NCBI GenBank assembly: GCA_029961685.1
Contig: JARWKL010000008.1
Location: 15,285,981 to 15,349,980 of the forward strand
Direction: 5' to 3'
Length of the DNA: 64,000 nucleotides
Origin: Aristolochia californica
Taxonomy: Eukaryota > Streptophyta > Magnoliopsida > Piperales > Aristolochiaceae
Shown: positions 1-12,483 of the stretch, one piece after another
Layout: each line of letters starts with the position of its first letter
Numbering within the stretch: the stretch's first letter is position 1
The notes under the pieces: generated by a model
Database searches by the model: none
The model's input: only the letters and a program-made list of their open reading frames with translations
What the model was told of the DNA's origin: nothing
Translations under genes and position numbers: made by a program

Positions 1-3000
1 AAAAGGGGGAAGTGGGGGATTTTTAACTGAGAGTTGACTCTCAATCCAAAAGTCATTCCTAAAAAAAATATAGCCCTTTACACATGCTAAATAACTTTAC
101 AATCATCTATGATCATCAGGTCAGATTTTTGTAAATCGGCAAAATAATGGGTTGCGTAACTCGGGTAAATATCCCACCGAACGTTCACTTGAGAATTTAA
201 TGTTATTCTCTTTAAAAGGTTTGGATCCATAGGTAATTTGCATCTTTAAAATGTTTCAAGCATGCATATCCATTTTTTAAAACATGTGTGGAAAAATCAT
301 TTTCATATAAAATTCCGAGCTATTAGGGTTGAACTAGTGGAATTTGCCAAAAACAAAAATTTTGTGTTCATTTGTGGTGTGTGGTTAAATTTTCTTTACT
401 TACATTTGTTTATTGGTTTAAATTATTTCCATACATAAACTCTAAAATTTTCATTTTATTTTGATCTATTTGCCTTTTATCTCTTTTTTTTTACGACATA
501 AAGGGATAGTGAAAACTCAAGTTTTGATTTATTAAAAAATTATACATCCAAAATAGAAATGCACAATGCACAAATTTAGAGAGAGATAATTCCAACAAGT
601 GTCTATAATTTTTAGGGATTGTAAAGGGGGAGGTGGGGATTTTTAACTGAGTGTTGAATCCAAGTCCATAACTCATTCCTTACAAAAATATAGCCCTTTA
701 CGCATGATAAATCACTTTGCAATCATCCATGATTTTTAGGTCAGCTTTTTGTCAATGGGCAAAATAATGACTTGTTTGAGTTGGGTAAATATCCCACCGC
801 ACCTTCACTTGAGAATTTAATGTCATTCACTTTATAAGGTTTGGATCCATAGGTTATTTGTATCTTTAACATGTTTCGAGCATGCACATACATTTTTTAA
901 AACATGTGTAGAAAAATATCTTTCTTATAAAATTCCGAGCTATTAGGGTTGAACTAGTGGAATTTCCCAAACTTGGATAAAAAACATTTTGTGTTCATTT
1001 GTGGTGCGTGAATAAATTTTCATTACTTACATTTGTTTATTGCTTTAATTTCTTTCCATATTTAAACTCTAATTTTCATTTTGTTGTGATCTATTTGCCT
1101 TTTATCTCTTTTTTTTGTTGACTAGATGAAGGGAAACTGAAAACTCAAGTTTTGATTTAAGAAAAAAGTATGCATATAAAATGGAAATGAACTTTTCACA
1201 AATGTAGAGAGATATAATTCCAAAATGTGTCTATAATATTTTGGGATTGTATACACTTTTAAGTTTTTATATATCAGGTTCGACAATCGTCGAGAAAAGG
1301 GGGTGGCGGGGGATTTTTAACTGAGTGTTGACTTCCAATCCATAAGTCATTCCTTTCAAACACATACCCCGTTACGCATGAAAAATCACTTTAAAATCAT
1401 CTATGATAGTTAGGTCTGCTTTTTGTAAATGGGTAAAATAATGGCTTGTTTGACTCGGGTAAATATCCCACCACACGTTCACTTCAGAATTTAATGTTAT
1501 TCTCTTTAAAAGGTTTGGATCCATAGGTCATTAGCATATTTAACATGTTTCAACCATGCATATCCAATTATTAAAACATATGTAGAAAAATCTCTTTCTT
1601 ATAAAATACCGAGCCATTAGTGTTGATCTAGTGGAATTTCCCAAACTTGGATAACAAAACTTTTGTGTTCATTTGTGGTGTGTGAATAAATTTTCATTAC
1701 TTAAATTTACTTATTGCTTTAAATTCTTTCCATACATAAACTCTAAAATTTTCATTTTTTTGTGATTTATATGCCTTTTATCTTTATTTTTTATTTACGA
1801 GATTAAGGAAAAGTGAAAACTCAAGTTTTGATTTATGAAAAAAGTATACATCTAAAATGGAAATATGCACAATGCACAAATGCAGAGAGAGATAATTCCA
1901 ACAAGTGTCTGTAATTTTTGGGGATTGTAAACTCTTTTTAGTTTTTATATATCAGGTTCTGCAATCGTCGGGAAAAGGAGGTGGCGGGGATTTTTAAATG
2001 AGTGTTGGCTCCCAATCCATAAGTCATTCCTTAAAAAAATATAGCTCGTTCTGCAAGTTAAATCACTTTACAATCATCTATGATCGTAAATAGGCAAAAT
2101 AATGGCTAAATAGGCAAAATTTAAATCAACTTTTTGTAAATAGGCAAAATAATGGCTTCTTTGACTCAAGCAAATATCGCATCACACGTTCACTTGAAAA
2201 TTTAATGTTGTTCTCTTTAAAAGGTTTTGATCCATAAATCATTTACATCTTTAACATGTTTGGAACATGCATATCCATTTTTTAAAATAGGTGCAGAAAA
2301 ATCTATTTCTTAAAAAATTCCTAGCTATTTGGGTTGAACAAGTGGAATTTCCCAAACTTGGATAACAAAATTTTTTTGTTCATTTGTGGTGAGTGAATAA
2401 ATTTTATTTACTTACATTTGTCTATTTTTTAAAATTATTTCCATACTTAAACTCTAAAATTTTCAATTTGTTGTGATTTATTTTCCTTTTATCTCTTTTT
2501 CTGTTTACGATATGAAGGGAAAGTGAAAACTCAAGTTTTGATTTAAGAAAAAAGTTTACATAAAAAAAGGATATGCCCAATGCAAAAATTTATAGAGAGA
2601 TAATTTCTAAAAGTGTCTATAATTCTTAGGGATAGTAAACTCTTTTAGTTTTTATATATTAGGTTTTGCAATCGTCGAGAAATGGGGGAGGCAGGGGATT
2701 TTTAATTGAGTGTTGACTCCCAATCCATAAGTCATTCCTTAAAAAAATATAGCCTATTACGCATGATAAATCATTTTACAGTCATCTATGATTGTTAGGT
2801 CAGGTTTTTCTAAATGGTCAAAATAATGGCTCTTTTGACTCAGGTAATATCCCACCAGACGCTCACTTGAGAATTTAATGTTATTCACTTTAAAAGGTTT
2901 GGATCCATAGGTCCTTAACATCTTTAACATGTTTCAAGCATGCATATCCATTTTTTAAAACATGTGTAGAAATATCTATTTCTTAAAATTCCGAGCTATT

Positions 3001-3322
3001 TAGGTTGATCTAGTGGAATTTCCCAAACTTGGATAACAAAACTTTTGTATTCATTTGTGGTGTGTGAATAAATTTTATTTAATTACATTTGTTTATTGCT
3101 TTAAATTCTTTCCATACATAAACTCTAAAATTTTCATTTTGTTGTGATCTATTTACTTTTTATCTTTTTTTTTTGTTTACGAGATGAAAGTGAAAACTCA
3201 AGTAAATATTTATGAAAAAAGTATACATCTAAAAAGGATATGCAAAATGCACAATTGTTTATAATTTTTAGGGATTGTAAACTTTTTTTAGTTTTTATAT
3301 ATCAAGTTCGGCAATTGTTAGG
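1..3322 (+). repeat. Satellite segment M1-M5, mixed type copies
   Basis: Five monomers of 622, 672, 678, 707 and 643 bp. They mostly resemble type B ('ccataagtcattcc', 'caagcatgcatatcc', 'gatgaaggg'), but tails such as 'ttcgacaatcgtcg' and 'gatctagtgg' anticipate type A, so this looks like a transition zone. M1 lacks about 50 bp of the tail at about 623, where 'gggattgtaaa' runs directly into the next purine block. M4 is longer through a small internal amplification at 2087-2150. No gene is present. Confidence 0.85.
2087..2150 (+). repeat. Internal triplication of 'taaataggcaaaat' in M4
   Basis: The 14-bp string TAAATAGGCAAAAT occurs at 2087-2100, 2107-2120 and 2137-2150. Other monomers have it once, as 'taaatgggcaaaat'. 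The extra sequence accounts for the 707-bp length of this copy, about 32 bp over normal. Replication slippage or short template switching inside one monomer is the likely cause. Confidence 0.9.
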
Positions 3323-3836
3323 AAAAGGGGGAGGAAGGGGATTTTTAACTTAGTGTTGACTCCCAATTCATAACTCATTCATTAAAGAAATATAGTCCGT
3401 TACGCATGATAAATAAATTTAAAATCATCTATGATCGTTAGGTCAGATTTACATAAATGGTAAAATAATGGCTTGTTTGACTCGGGTAAATATCCCACCG
3501 AACGTTCACCAGAGAATTTAATGTTATTCTCTTTAAAAGGTTTGGATCCATAGGTCATTTGCATCTTTAACATGTTTCAAGAATGCATATCCATTTATTT
3601 AAACATGTGTAGAAAAATCTCTTTCTAAAAAAATACCGAGCTAATAGGGTTGTTCTAGTGCAATTTCCTAAACTTGGATAGCAAAATTTTGTGTTCATTT
3701 AAGGAAAAAAGTATACATCTAAAATGGATATGCACAATACACAAATGTAGAGAGAGATAATTCCAAAAAGTGCTTATAATTTTTAGGGATTGTAAACTCT
3801 TTTTAGTTTTATATATCAGGTTCGACAATCGTTGGG
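3323..3836 (+). repeat. Internally deleted monomer M6 (514 bp)
   Basis: The sequence 'gtgttcattt' (ending at 3700) is joined directly to 'aaggaaaaaagtatac' (from 3701). About 160 bp that other copies carry between these motifs is missing, including the T-tract region and the 'gagatgatggg' motif. The remaining head and tail are normal type A. Confidence 0.93.
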
Positions 3837-6532
3837 AAAAGGGGGAGGCGGGGGTTTTTTAACTGAGTGTTGATTCCCAATACATAACTCATTCCTTACA
3901 AAAATATAGCCCGTTACGCATGATAAATTTAAAATCATCTATCATCGTTAGGTCAGCTTTATGTAAATGGGTTAAATAATGGCTTGTTAGACTCGGGTAA
4001 CTAACCCACCGCAGGTTCACTTGAGAATTTAATGTTATTCTATTTTAAAGGTTTGGATCCATTGGTCATTTGCATCTTTAACATGTTTCAAGAATGCATA
4101 TCCATTTATTTAAACATGTGTAGAAAAATCTCTTTCTAAAAAAATATCAAGCTAATAGTGTTGATCTAGTGGAATTTCCCAAACTTGGATAGCAAAATTT
4201 TTGTGTTCATTTGTGGTGAATGAATAAATTTTATTTACTTACATTTTTTCATTGCTTTAAATTCTTTCCATACATAAACTCTAAAATTTTCATTTTTTTC
4301 TGATCTATTTGCCTTTAATCTCTTTTTTTGTTTACGAGATGATGGGAACGTGAAAACTCAATTTTATATTAAAGAAAAAAGTATACATCTAAAATGGATA
4401 TGCACAATGCAAAAATTTAGAGAGAGATAATTCCAAAAGGTGTTTAAAAATTTTAGGGATTGTAAGCTCTTTTTAGTTTTTATATATCAAGTTCGGCAAT
4501 CGTTGGGAAAAGGGGAAGGCGGGGGATTTTTAACTGAGTGTTGACTCCCAATTCATAACTCATTCCTTACAAAAATATAGCCCGTTACGCATGATAAATC
4601 ACTTTAAAATCATCTATGATCGTTAGGTCAGCTTTTTGTAAATGGGTAAAATAATGGCTTGTTTGACTTGCGTAAATATCCCTCTGCACGTTCACTTGAG
4701 AATTTAATGTTATTCTCTTTAAAAAGTTTTGATCCATAGGTCATTTGCATCTTTAACATGTTTCAAGAATGCATATCCATTTATTTAAACATGTGTAGAA
4801 AAATCTCGTTCTAAAAAAATACCGAGCTAATAGTGTTGATCTAGTGGAATTTCCCAAACTTGGATGGCAAAATTTTTTGTGTTCATTTGTGGGGAGTGAA
4901 TAAATTTTATGTACTTTCATTTTTTCATTGCTTTATTTTTTTCCATACATAAACACTAAAATTTTCATTTTTTTTCTGATCTATTTGCCTTTTATCTCTT
5001 TTTTTGTTTACGAGATGATGGGAAAGTGAAAACTCAATTTTATATTAAAGAAAAAAGTATACAACTAAAATGGATATGCACAATGCACACATTTAGAGAG
5101 AGATAATTCCCAAAAGTGTTTACAAGTTTTAGGGATTGTAAACTCTTTTTAGTTTTTATATATCAAGTTCGGCAATCATTGGGAAAAGGGGAAGGCGGGG
5201 GCTTTTTAACTGAGTGTTGACTCCCAATTCATAACTCATTCCTTAAAAAAAATATAGCCCGTTACACATGATAAATCACTTTAAAATCATCTATGATCGA
5301 TAGGTCAGCTTTTTGTAAATGGGTAAAATAATGGCTTGTTTGACTCGGGTAAATATCTCTCCGCACGTTCACTTGAGAATTTAATGTTATTCTCTTTAAA
5401 ATGTTTGGATCCATAGGTCGTTTGCATCTTTAACATATTTCCAGAATGCATATCCATTTATTTAAAAATGTGTAGAAAAATCTCTTTCTAAAAAAATACC
5501 TAGCTAATAGTGTTGATCAAGTGGAATTTCCCAAACTTGGATAACAAAATTTTAGTGTTCATTAGTGGTGAGTGAATAAATTTTATTTACTTACATTTTT
5601 CATTGCTTTATATTTTTTCCATACATAAACACTAAAATTTTCATTTTTTTCTGATCTATTTGCCTTTTATCTCTTTTTTTGTTTACGAGATGATGGGATT
5701 GTGAAAACTCAATTTTATATTAAAGAAAAAAGTATACATCTAAAATGGATATGCACAATGCACAAATTTAGAGAGAGATAATTCCCAAAAAGTGTTTACA
5801 AGTTTTAGGGATTGTAAACTCTTTTTAGTTTTTATATATCAAGTTCGGCAATCGTTGGGAAAAGGGGAAGGCGGGGGATTTTCAACTGAGTGTTGACTCC
5901 CAATTCATAACTCATTCCTTAAAAAAATATAGCCCGTTACACATGATAAATCACTTTAAAATCATCAATGATCGATAGGTCAGCTTTTTGTAAATGGGTA
6001 AAATAATAGCTTGTTTGACTGGGGTAAATACTCTCCGCACGTTCACTTGAGAATTTAATGTTATTCTCTTTAAAAGGTTTGGATCCATAGGTCATTTGCA
6101 TCTTTAACATGTTTCAAGAATGCATATCCATTTATTTAAACATGTGTAAAAAAATCTCTTTCTAAAAAAATACCTAGCTAATAGTGTTGATCTAGTGGAA
6201 TTTCCCAAACTTGGATAACAAAATTTTTGTGTTCATTTGTAGTGAGTGAATAAATTTTATTTACATATATTTTTTTATTGCTTTAAATTCTTTCCATACA
6301 TAAACTCTAAAATTTTTATTTTGTATTGATCTATTTGCCTTTTATCTCTTTTTTTGTTTACGAGATGATGGGATAGTGAAAACTCAATTTTATATTAAAA
6401 AAAAAGTATACATCTAAAATGGATATGCACAATGCACAAATTTAGAGAGAGATAATTCCAAAAAGTGTTTACAAATTTTAAGGATTGTAAATTCTTTTTA
6501 GTTTTTATATATCAAGTTCGGCAATCGTTGGA
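3837..6532 (+). repeat. Locally homogenised run of four type A monomers (M7-M10)
   Basis: Copies starting at 3837, 4508, 5184 and 5860 are unusually alike. They share 'ctcaattttatattaaag' in place of 'ctcaagtttatatttaag', 'caagaatgcatatcc', and 'aaggcggggg' in the purine block of M8-M10. Lengths are 671, 676, 676 and 673 bp. Such local similarity suggests recent amplification or conversion among neighbours compared with the surrounding type A copies. Confidence 0.75.
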
Positions 6533-8554
6533 AAAAGGGAAAGGCGGGGGATTTTTAACTGAGTGTTGACTCCCAATTCATAACTCATTCCTTAAAAAAA
6601 TATAGCCCGTCACGCATGATAAATCACTTTAAAATAATCTATGATTGTTAGGTCAGTTTTTTGTAAATGGGTAAAATAATGGCATGTTTGACTCGAGTAA
6701 ATATCCCACCGCACGTTCACTTGAGAATTTAATGTTATACTACTTAAAAGGTTTGGATCCATAGGTCATTTGCATCTTTAACATGTTTCAAGAATGCGTA
6801 GCCATTTATTTAAACATGTGTAGACAAACTCTGTCTTAAAAAATACCAAACTCATAGGGTTGATCTAGTGGAATTTGCCAAACTTGGATTGCAAAATTTT
6901 TGTGTTCATTTGTGGTGAGTGAAAAAATTTGATTTACTTACATTTTTTTGCTGCTTTAAATTCTTTCTATACATAAACTATAAAATTTTGATTTTGTTGT
7001 GATCTATTTGCCTTTTATCTCTTCTTTTGTTTACGAGATGATGGGAAAGTGAAAACTCAAGTTTATATTTAAGAAAATAGTATACATCAAAAATGAATAA
7101 GCACAATGCACAAATACAGAGAGAGATAATTCCAAAAAGTGTTTATAATTTTTAGGGATTGGAAACTCTTTTTAGTTTTTATATATGAAATTCGGCAATC
7201 GTTAGGAAAAGTGGGAGGCAGGGAATTTTAACGGAGTGTTGACTACCAATTCATAACTCATTCCTTACAAAAAATAGCCCATTACGCATGATAAAACACT
7301 TTAAAATCATCTAGATTGTTAGGTTAGCTTTTTGTAAATGGGTAACATAATGGCTTGTTTGACTCGGGTAAATATCCAACCGCACGTTCACTTGAGAATT
7401 TAATGTTATTCTCTTTAAAAGGTTTGGATCCATAGGTCAGTTGCATCTTTAACATGTTTCAAGAATTTATATCCATTTATTTAAACATGTGTAGAGAAAA
7501 CTCTTTCTAAAAAAATACAGAGCTAATAGGGCTGATCTAGTAGAATTTCCCAAACTTGCATGGCAAAATTTTTGTGTTCATTTGTGGTGAGTGAATAAAT
7601 TTTATTTACTTACATTTTTTTATTGCTTTAAATTCTTTCCCTACAAAAACTCTAAAATTTTCATTTTTTTTGTTATCTATTTGCCTTTTATCTCTTTTTT
7701 TGTTTACGAGATGATGGAAAAGTGAAAACTCAAGTTTATATTTAAGAAAAAAGTATACATATAAAATGGATATGCACAATGCACAAATGTAGAGAGGGAT
7801 AATTGAAAGAAGTGTTTACAATTTTTAGGGATTGTAAAATCTTTTTAGTTTTTATATATCAAGTTCAGCAATCGTTGGGAAAAGGATGAGGCGGGGCATT
7901 TTGTAACTGAGTGTTGACTCCATATTCATAACTCATTCCTTACAAAAATATAGCCCGTTACGCATGAAAAATCACTTTAAAATCATTTGTGATCGTTAGG
8001 TCAGCTTTATGTAAATGGGTAAAATATTGGCTTGTTTGACTCAGGTAAATATCCCACCACACGTTCACTTGAGAATTTAATGTTATTCTCTTTAAAAGGT
8101 TTGGATCCATTGGTTATTTTCATCTTTAACATGTTTCAAGAATGCGTATCGATTTATTTAAACATGTGTTGACAAATCTCTTTGTTAAAAAATAATGAGC
8201 TTATAGGGTTGATCTAGTGGTATTTCCCATACTAGGATTGAAAATTTTTGTGTTCATTTGTGGTGAGTGAATAAATTTAAATTACTTACATTTTTTTATT
8301 TCTTTAAATTCTTTCTTTACATAAACTATTAAATTTTCATTTTGTTGTGATCTATTTGCCTTTTTTCTCTTTTTTTGTTTACGAGATGACTGGAAAGTGA
8401 AAACTCAAGTTTATATTTAAGAAAAAGGTATACATCTAAAATGGACATGCACAATGCACAAATTTAGAGAGAGATAATTCCAAAAAGTGTTTATAATTTT
8501 TAGGGATAGTAAACTCTTTTTAGTTTTTATATATCAAGTACGACAATTGTTGGG

Positions 8555-9102
8555 AAAAGGGGGAGGTGGGGGATTTTTAACTTAGTGTTGACTCCCAATT
8601 CATAACTCATTCCTTACAAAAATATAGCCCGTTACGCATGATGAATCACTTTAAAATCATTTAAGATCGTTAGGTCAGCTTTTTGTGAATGGGTAAAATA
8701 ATGGCTTGCTTGACTCAGGAAAATATCCCGCCGCACATTCATTTGAGAATTTAATGTTATTCTCATTAAAAGGTTTGGATCAATAGGTCATTTGCATCTT
8801 TAACATGTTTGAAGATTGAATATCCAATTATTTAAACATGTGTAGAAAAATCGCTTTCTAAAAAAATTCCGAGCTAATAGTGTTGATCTAGTGGAATTTC
8901 CGAAACTCGGATAGCAAAATTTTTGTGTTCATTTGTGGTGGGCAAGTGAAATCTCAAATTTATATTTGAGAAAAAAGTATACATCTAAAATGGATATGCA
9001 CAATGCACAAATGTAGAGAGAGATAATTCCAAAAAGTGTTTACAAATTTTAGGGATTGTAAATTTTTTTAGTTTTTATATATCAAGTTCGACAATCGTTG
9101 GG
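8555..9102 (+). repeat. Internally deleted monomer M14 (548 bp)
   Basis: At 8940/8941 'gttcatttgtggtg' is fused to 'ggcaagtgaaatctc', removing about 127 bp of the AT-rich middle. The left breakpoint is within about 10 bp of the equivalent position of the M6 deletion at 3700, but the right breakpoint differs, so the two look like independent events. Confidence 0.92.
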
Positions 9103-9777
9103 AACAGGGGGAGGCGGGGGATTTTTAACTGAGTGTTAACTCCCAATTCATAACTCATTCCTTACAAAAATATAGCCCGTTATGCATGAAAAATCACTTT
9201 AAAATCATCTATGATCGTTAGGTCAAATTTAAGTAAATGGGTAAAATAATGGCTTGTTTGACTCGGGTATATTTCCCACCACAAGCTCACTTGAGATTTT
9301 AATGTTATTGTTTTTAAAAAGATTGGATCCATAGGTCATTGGCATCTTTAACATGTTTCAAGAATGCGTATCCATTTATTTAAACATGTGTAGACAAATC
9401 TCTGTCTTAAAAAATACTGAGCTAATAGGGTAGATCTAGTTGAATTTCCCAAACTTGGATAGCAAAATTTTTGTGTTCGTTTGTGGTGAGTGAATAAATT
9501 TTATTTACTTACATTTTTTTATTGCTTTAAATTCTTTCCATACATAAACTCAAAAATTTTGATTTTGGTGTGATCTATTTGCCTTTTATCTCCTTTTTTG
9601 TTTACAAGATGATGGGAAAATGAAAACTGAAGTTTATATTTAATAAAAAAGTATACATCTAAAATGGATATGTACAATGCACAAATGTAGAGAGAGATAA
9701 TTCAGAAAAGTGTATACAATTTTTAGGGATTGTAAACTCTTTTTAGTTTTTATATATCAAGTTCAGCAATCGTTGGG

Positions 9778-12483
9778 AAAAGGGTGAGGCGGGGGATTTT
9801 TAACTGTGTGCTGACTCCCAATTAATAACTCATTCCTTACAAAAATATAGCCCGTTATGCATGATCAATCGCTTTAAAGTCATCTATGATTGTTAGGTCA
9901 GCATTATGTAAATGTGTTAAATAATGGCTTGTTTGACTCGAGTAAATATCCCACTGCATGTTCACTGGAGAATTTAATTTTTTCTCTTTAAAAGGTTTGG
10001 ATCCACAAGTCATTAGCATCTTTAACATATTTCAAGAATGCGTATCCATTTATTTAAACATGTGTAGACAAATCTCAGTCTTAAAAATTACCGAGCTAAT
10101 AGGGTTGATCTAGTGGAATTTGCCAAACTTGGATTGCAAAATTTTTGTGTTCATTTGTTGTGAGTGAAAAAATTTTATTTACTTACATTTTTGTGTTGCT
10201 TTAAATTCTTTCTATACGTAAACTACAAAATTTTCTTTTTTTTGTGATCTATTTGCCTTTGATCTCTTTTTTTGTTTACGATATGAAGGGAAAGTGAAAA
10301 ACTCAAGTTTTGATTTAAGAAAAAAGTCTAAATCAAAAAAGGAAATGCACAATGCACAAATGTGGAGAGAGATAATTCCTAAAAGTGTCTGTAATTTTTA
10401 GGGATTGTAAACTCTTTTTAGTTTTTATATATCAAGTTCTGCAATCGTCGAGAAAATGGGGTGGCGGGGGATTTTTAACTGAGTGTTGACTCCCAATTCA
10501 TAAGTCATTCCTTACAAAAATATAGCCCGTGACACATGACAAATCACTTTAAAATAATCTCTGATTGTTAGGTTAGCTTTTTTTAAATGGGTAACATAAT
10601 GGTTTGTTTGACTCGGGTAAATATCCCACCGCACGTTCACTTGAGAATTTAATGTTATTCTCTTTAAAAGGTTTGGATCCATAGGTCATTTGCATCTTTA
10701 ACATGTTTCAAGAATGAATATCCATTTATTTAAACATGTGTAGAAAAAACTCTTTCTAAAAAAATACAGAGCTAATAATAGGGTTGATCTAGTGGAATTT
10801 CCCAAACTTGGACAGCAAAAATTTTGTGTTCATTTGGGGTGAGTGAATAAATTTTATTTACATACATTTTTTTATTGCTTTAAATTCTTTCCATACATAA
10901 ACTCTAAAATTTTGATTTTGTTGTGATCTATTTGCCTTTTATCTCTTTTTTTGTTTACGAGATGATGAGAAAATGAAAACTGAAGTTTATATTTAATAAA
11001 AAAGTATACATCTAAAATAGATATGCACAATGAACAAATGTAGAGAGAGATAATTCAGAAAAGTGTTTACAATTTTTAGGGATTGTAAACCCTTTTTAGT
11101 TTTTATATATCAAGTTCAGCAATCGTTGGGAAAAGGGGGAGGCAGGGAATTTTTAACTGTGTGCTGACTCCCAATTAATAACTCATTCCTTACAAAAATA
11201 TAGCCCGTTACACATGATCAATCACTTTAAAATCATCTATGATCGTGAGGTCAGCATTATGTAAATGTGTTAAATAATGGCTTGTTTGACTCGGGTAAAT
11301 ATCCCACCGCATGTTCACTTGAGAATTTAATTTTTTCTCTTTAAAAGGTTTGGATCCACAAGTCATTAGCATCTTTAACATGTTTCAAGAATGCGTATCC
11401 ATTTATTTAAACATGTGTAGACAAATCTCAGTCTTAAAAATTACCGAGCTAATAGGGTTGATCTAGTGGAATTTGCCAAACTTGGATTGCAAAATTTTTG
11501 TGTTCATTTGTCGTGAGTGAAAAAAATTTATTTACTTACATTTTTGTGTTGCTTTAAATTCTTTCTATACGTAAACTACAAAATTTTCTTTTTTTTGTGA
11601 TCTATTTGCCTTTGATCTCTTTTTTTGTTTACGATATGAAGGGAAAGTGAAAAACTCAAGTTTTGATTTAAGAAAAAAGTCTAATTCAAAAAAGGAAATG
11701 CCCAATGCACAAATGTGGACAGAAATAATTCCTAAAAGTGTCTGTAATTTTTAGGGATTGTAAACTCTTTTTAGTTTTTATATATCAAGTTCTGCAATCG
11801 TCGGGAAAATGGGGTGGCGGGGGATTTTTAACTGAGTGTTGACTCCCAATTCATAACTCATTCCTTACAAAAATATAGCCCGTGACACATGATAAATCAC
11901 TTTAAAATCATCTCTGATTGTTAAGTCAGCTTTTTGTAAATGGGTTAAATAATGGCTTGTTTGACTCGGGTAAATATCCCACCGCACGTTCACTTGAGAA
12001 TTTAATGTTATTCTCTTTAAAAGGTTTGGATCCATAGGTCATTTGCATCTTTAACATGTTTCAAGAATGAATATCCATTTATATAAACATGTGTAGAAAA
12101 AACTCTTTCTAAAAAAATACAGAGCTAATAATAGGGTTGATCTAGTGGAATTTCCCAAACTTGGACAGCTAAAATTTTGTGTTCATTTGTGGTGAGTGAA
12201 AAAATTTGATTTACTTACATTTTTTTGCTGCTTTAAATTCTTTCTATACAGAAACTCTAAAATTTTCATTTAGTTGTGATCTATTAGCCTTTTATCTCTT
12301 TTTTTGTTTACGAGATGATGGGAAAGTAAAAACTCAAATTTATATTTAAGAAAAAAGTATACATTTAAAATGGATATGCACAATGCACAAATGTTGAGAG
12401 AGATAATTCCAAAAAGTGTTAATAACTTTTAGGGATTGTAAACTCTTTTTAGTTTTTATATATCAAGTTCGGTAATCGTTGGG
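9778..12483 (+). repeat. Two-monomer higher-order repeat, period 1,353 bp (M16-M17, M18-M19)
   Basis: M16 (9778) and M18 (11131) share 'aactgtgtgctgactccc', 'aattaataactc', 'catgatcaatc' and 'gtctaa' or 'gtctaatt' in the tail region. M17 (10453) and M19 (11806) share 'aaaatggggtggcgggg', 'gcccgtgacacatga' and 'gctaataatagggttg'. Both pairs are separated by exactly 1,353 bp. Alternation of two distinguishable copies shows that a dimer was duplicated as a unit. M19's 3' half diverges from M17, so the second dimer has been modified by exchange. Confidence 0.85.

Noticed and set aside
240..300. AACATGT and GCATGC palindromes as protein-binding operators
   Set aside because: They recur once per unit simply because the unit recurs. 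Nothing links them to a regulated gene.
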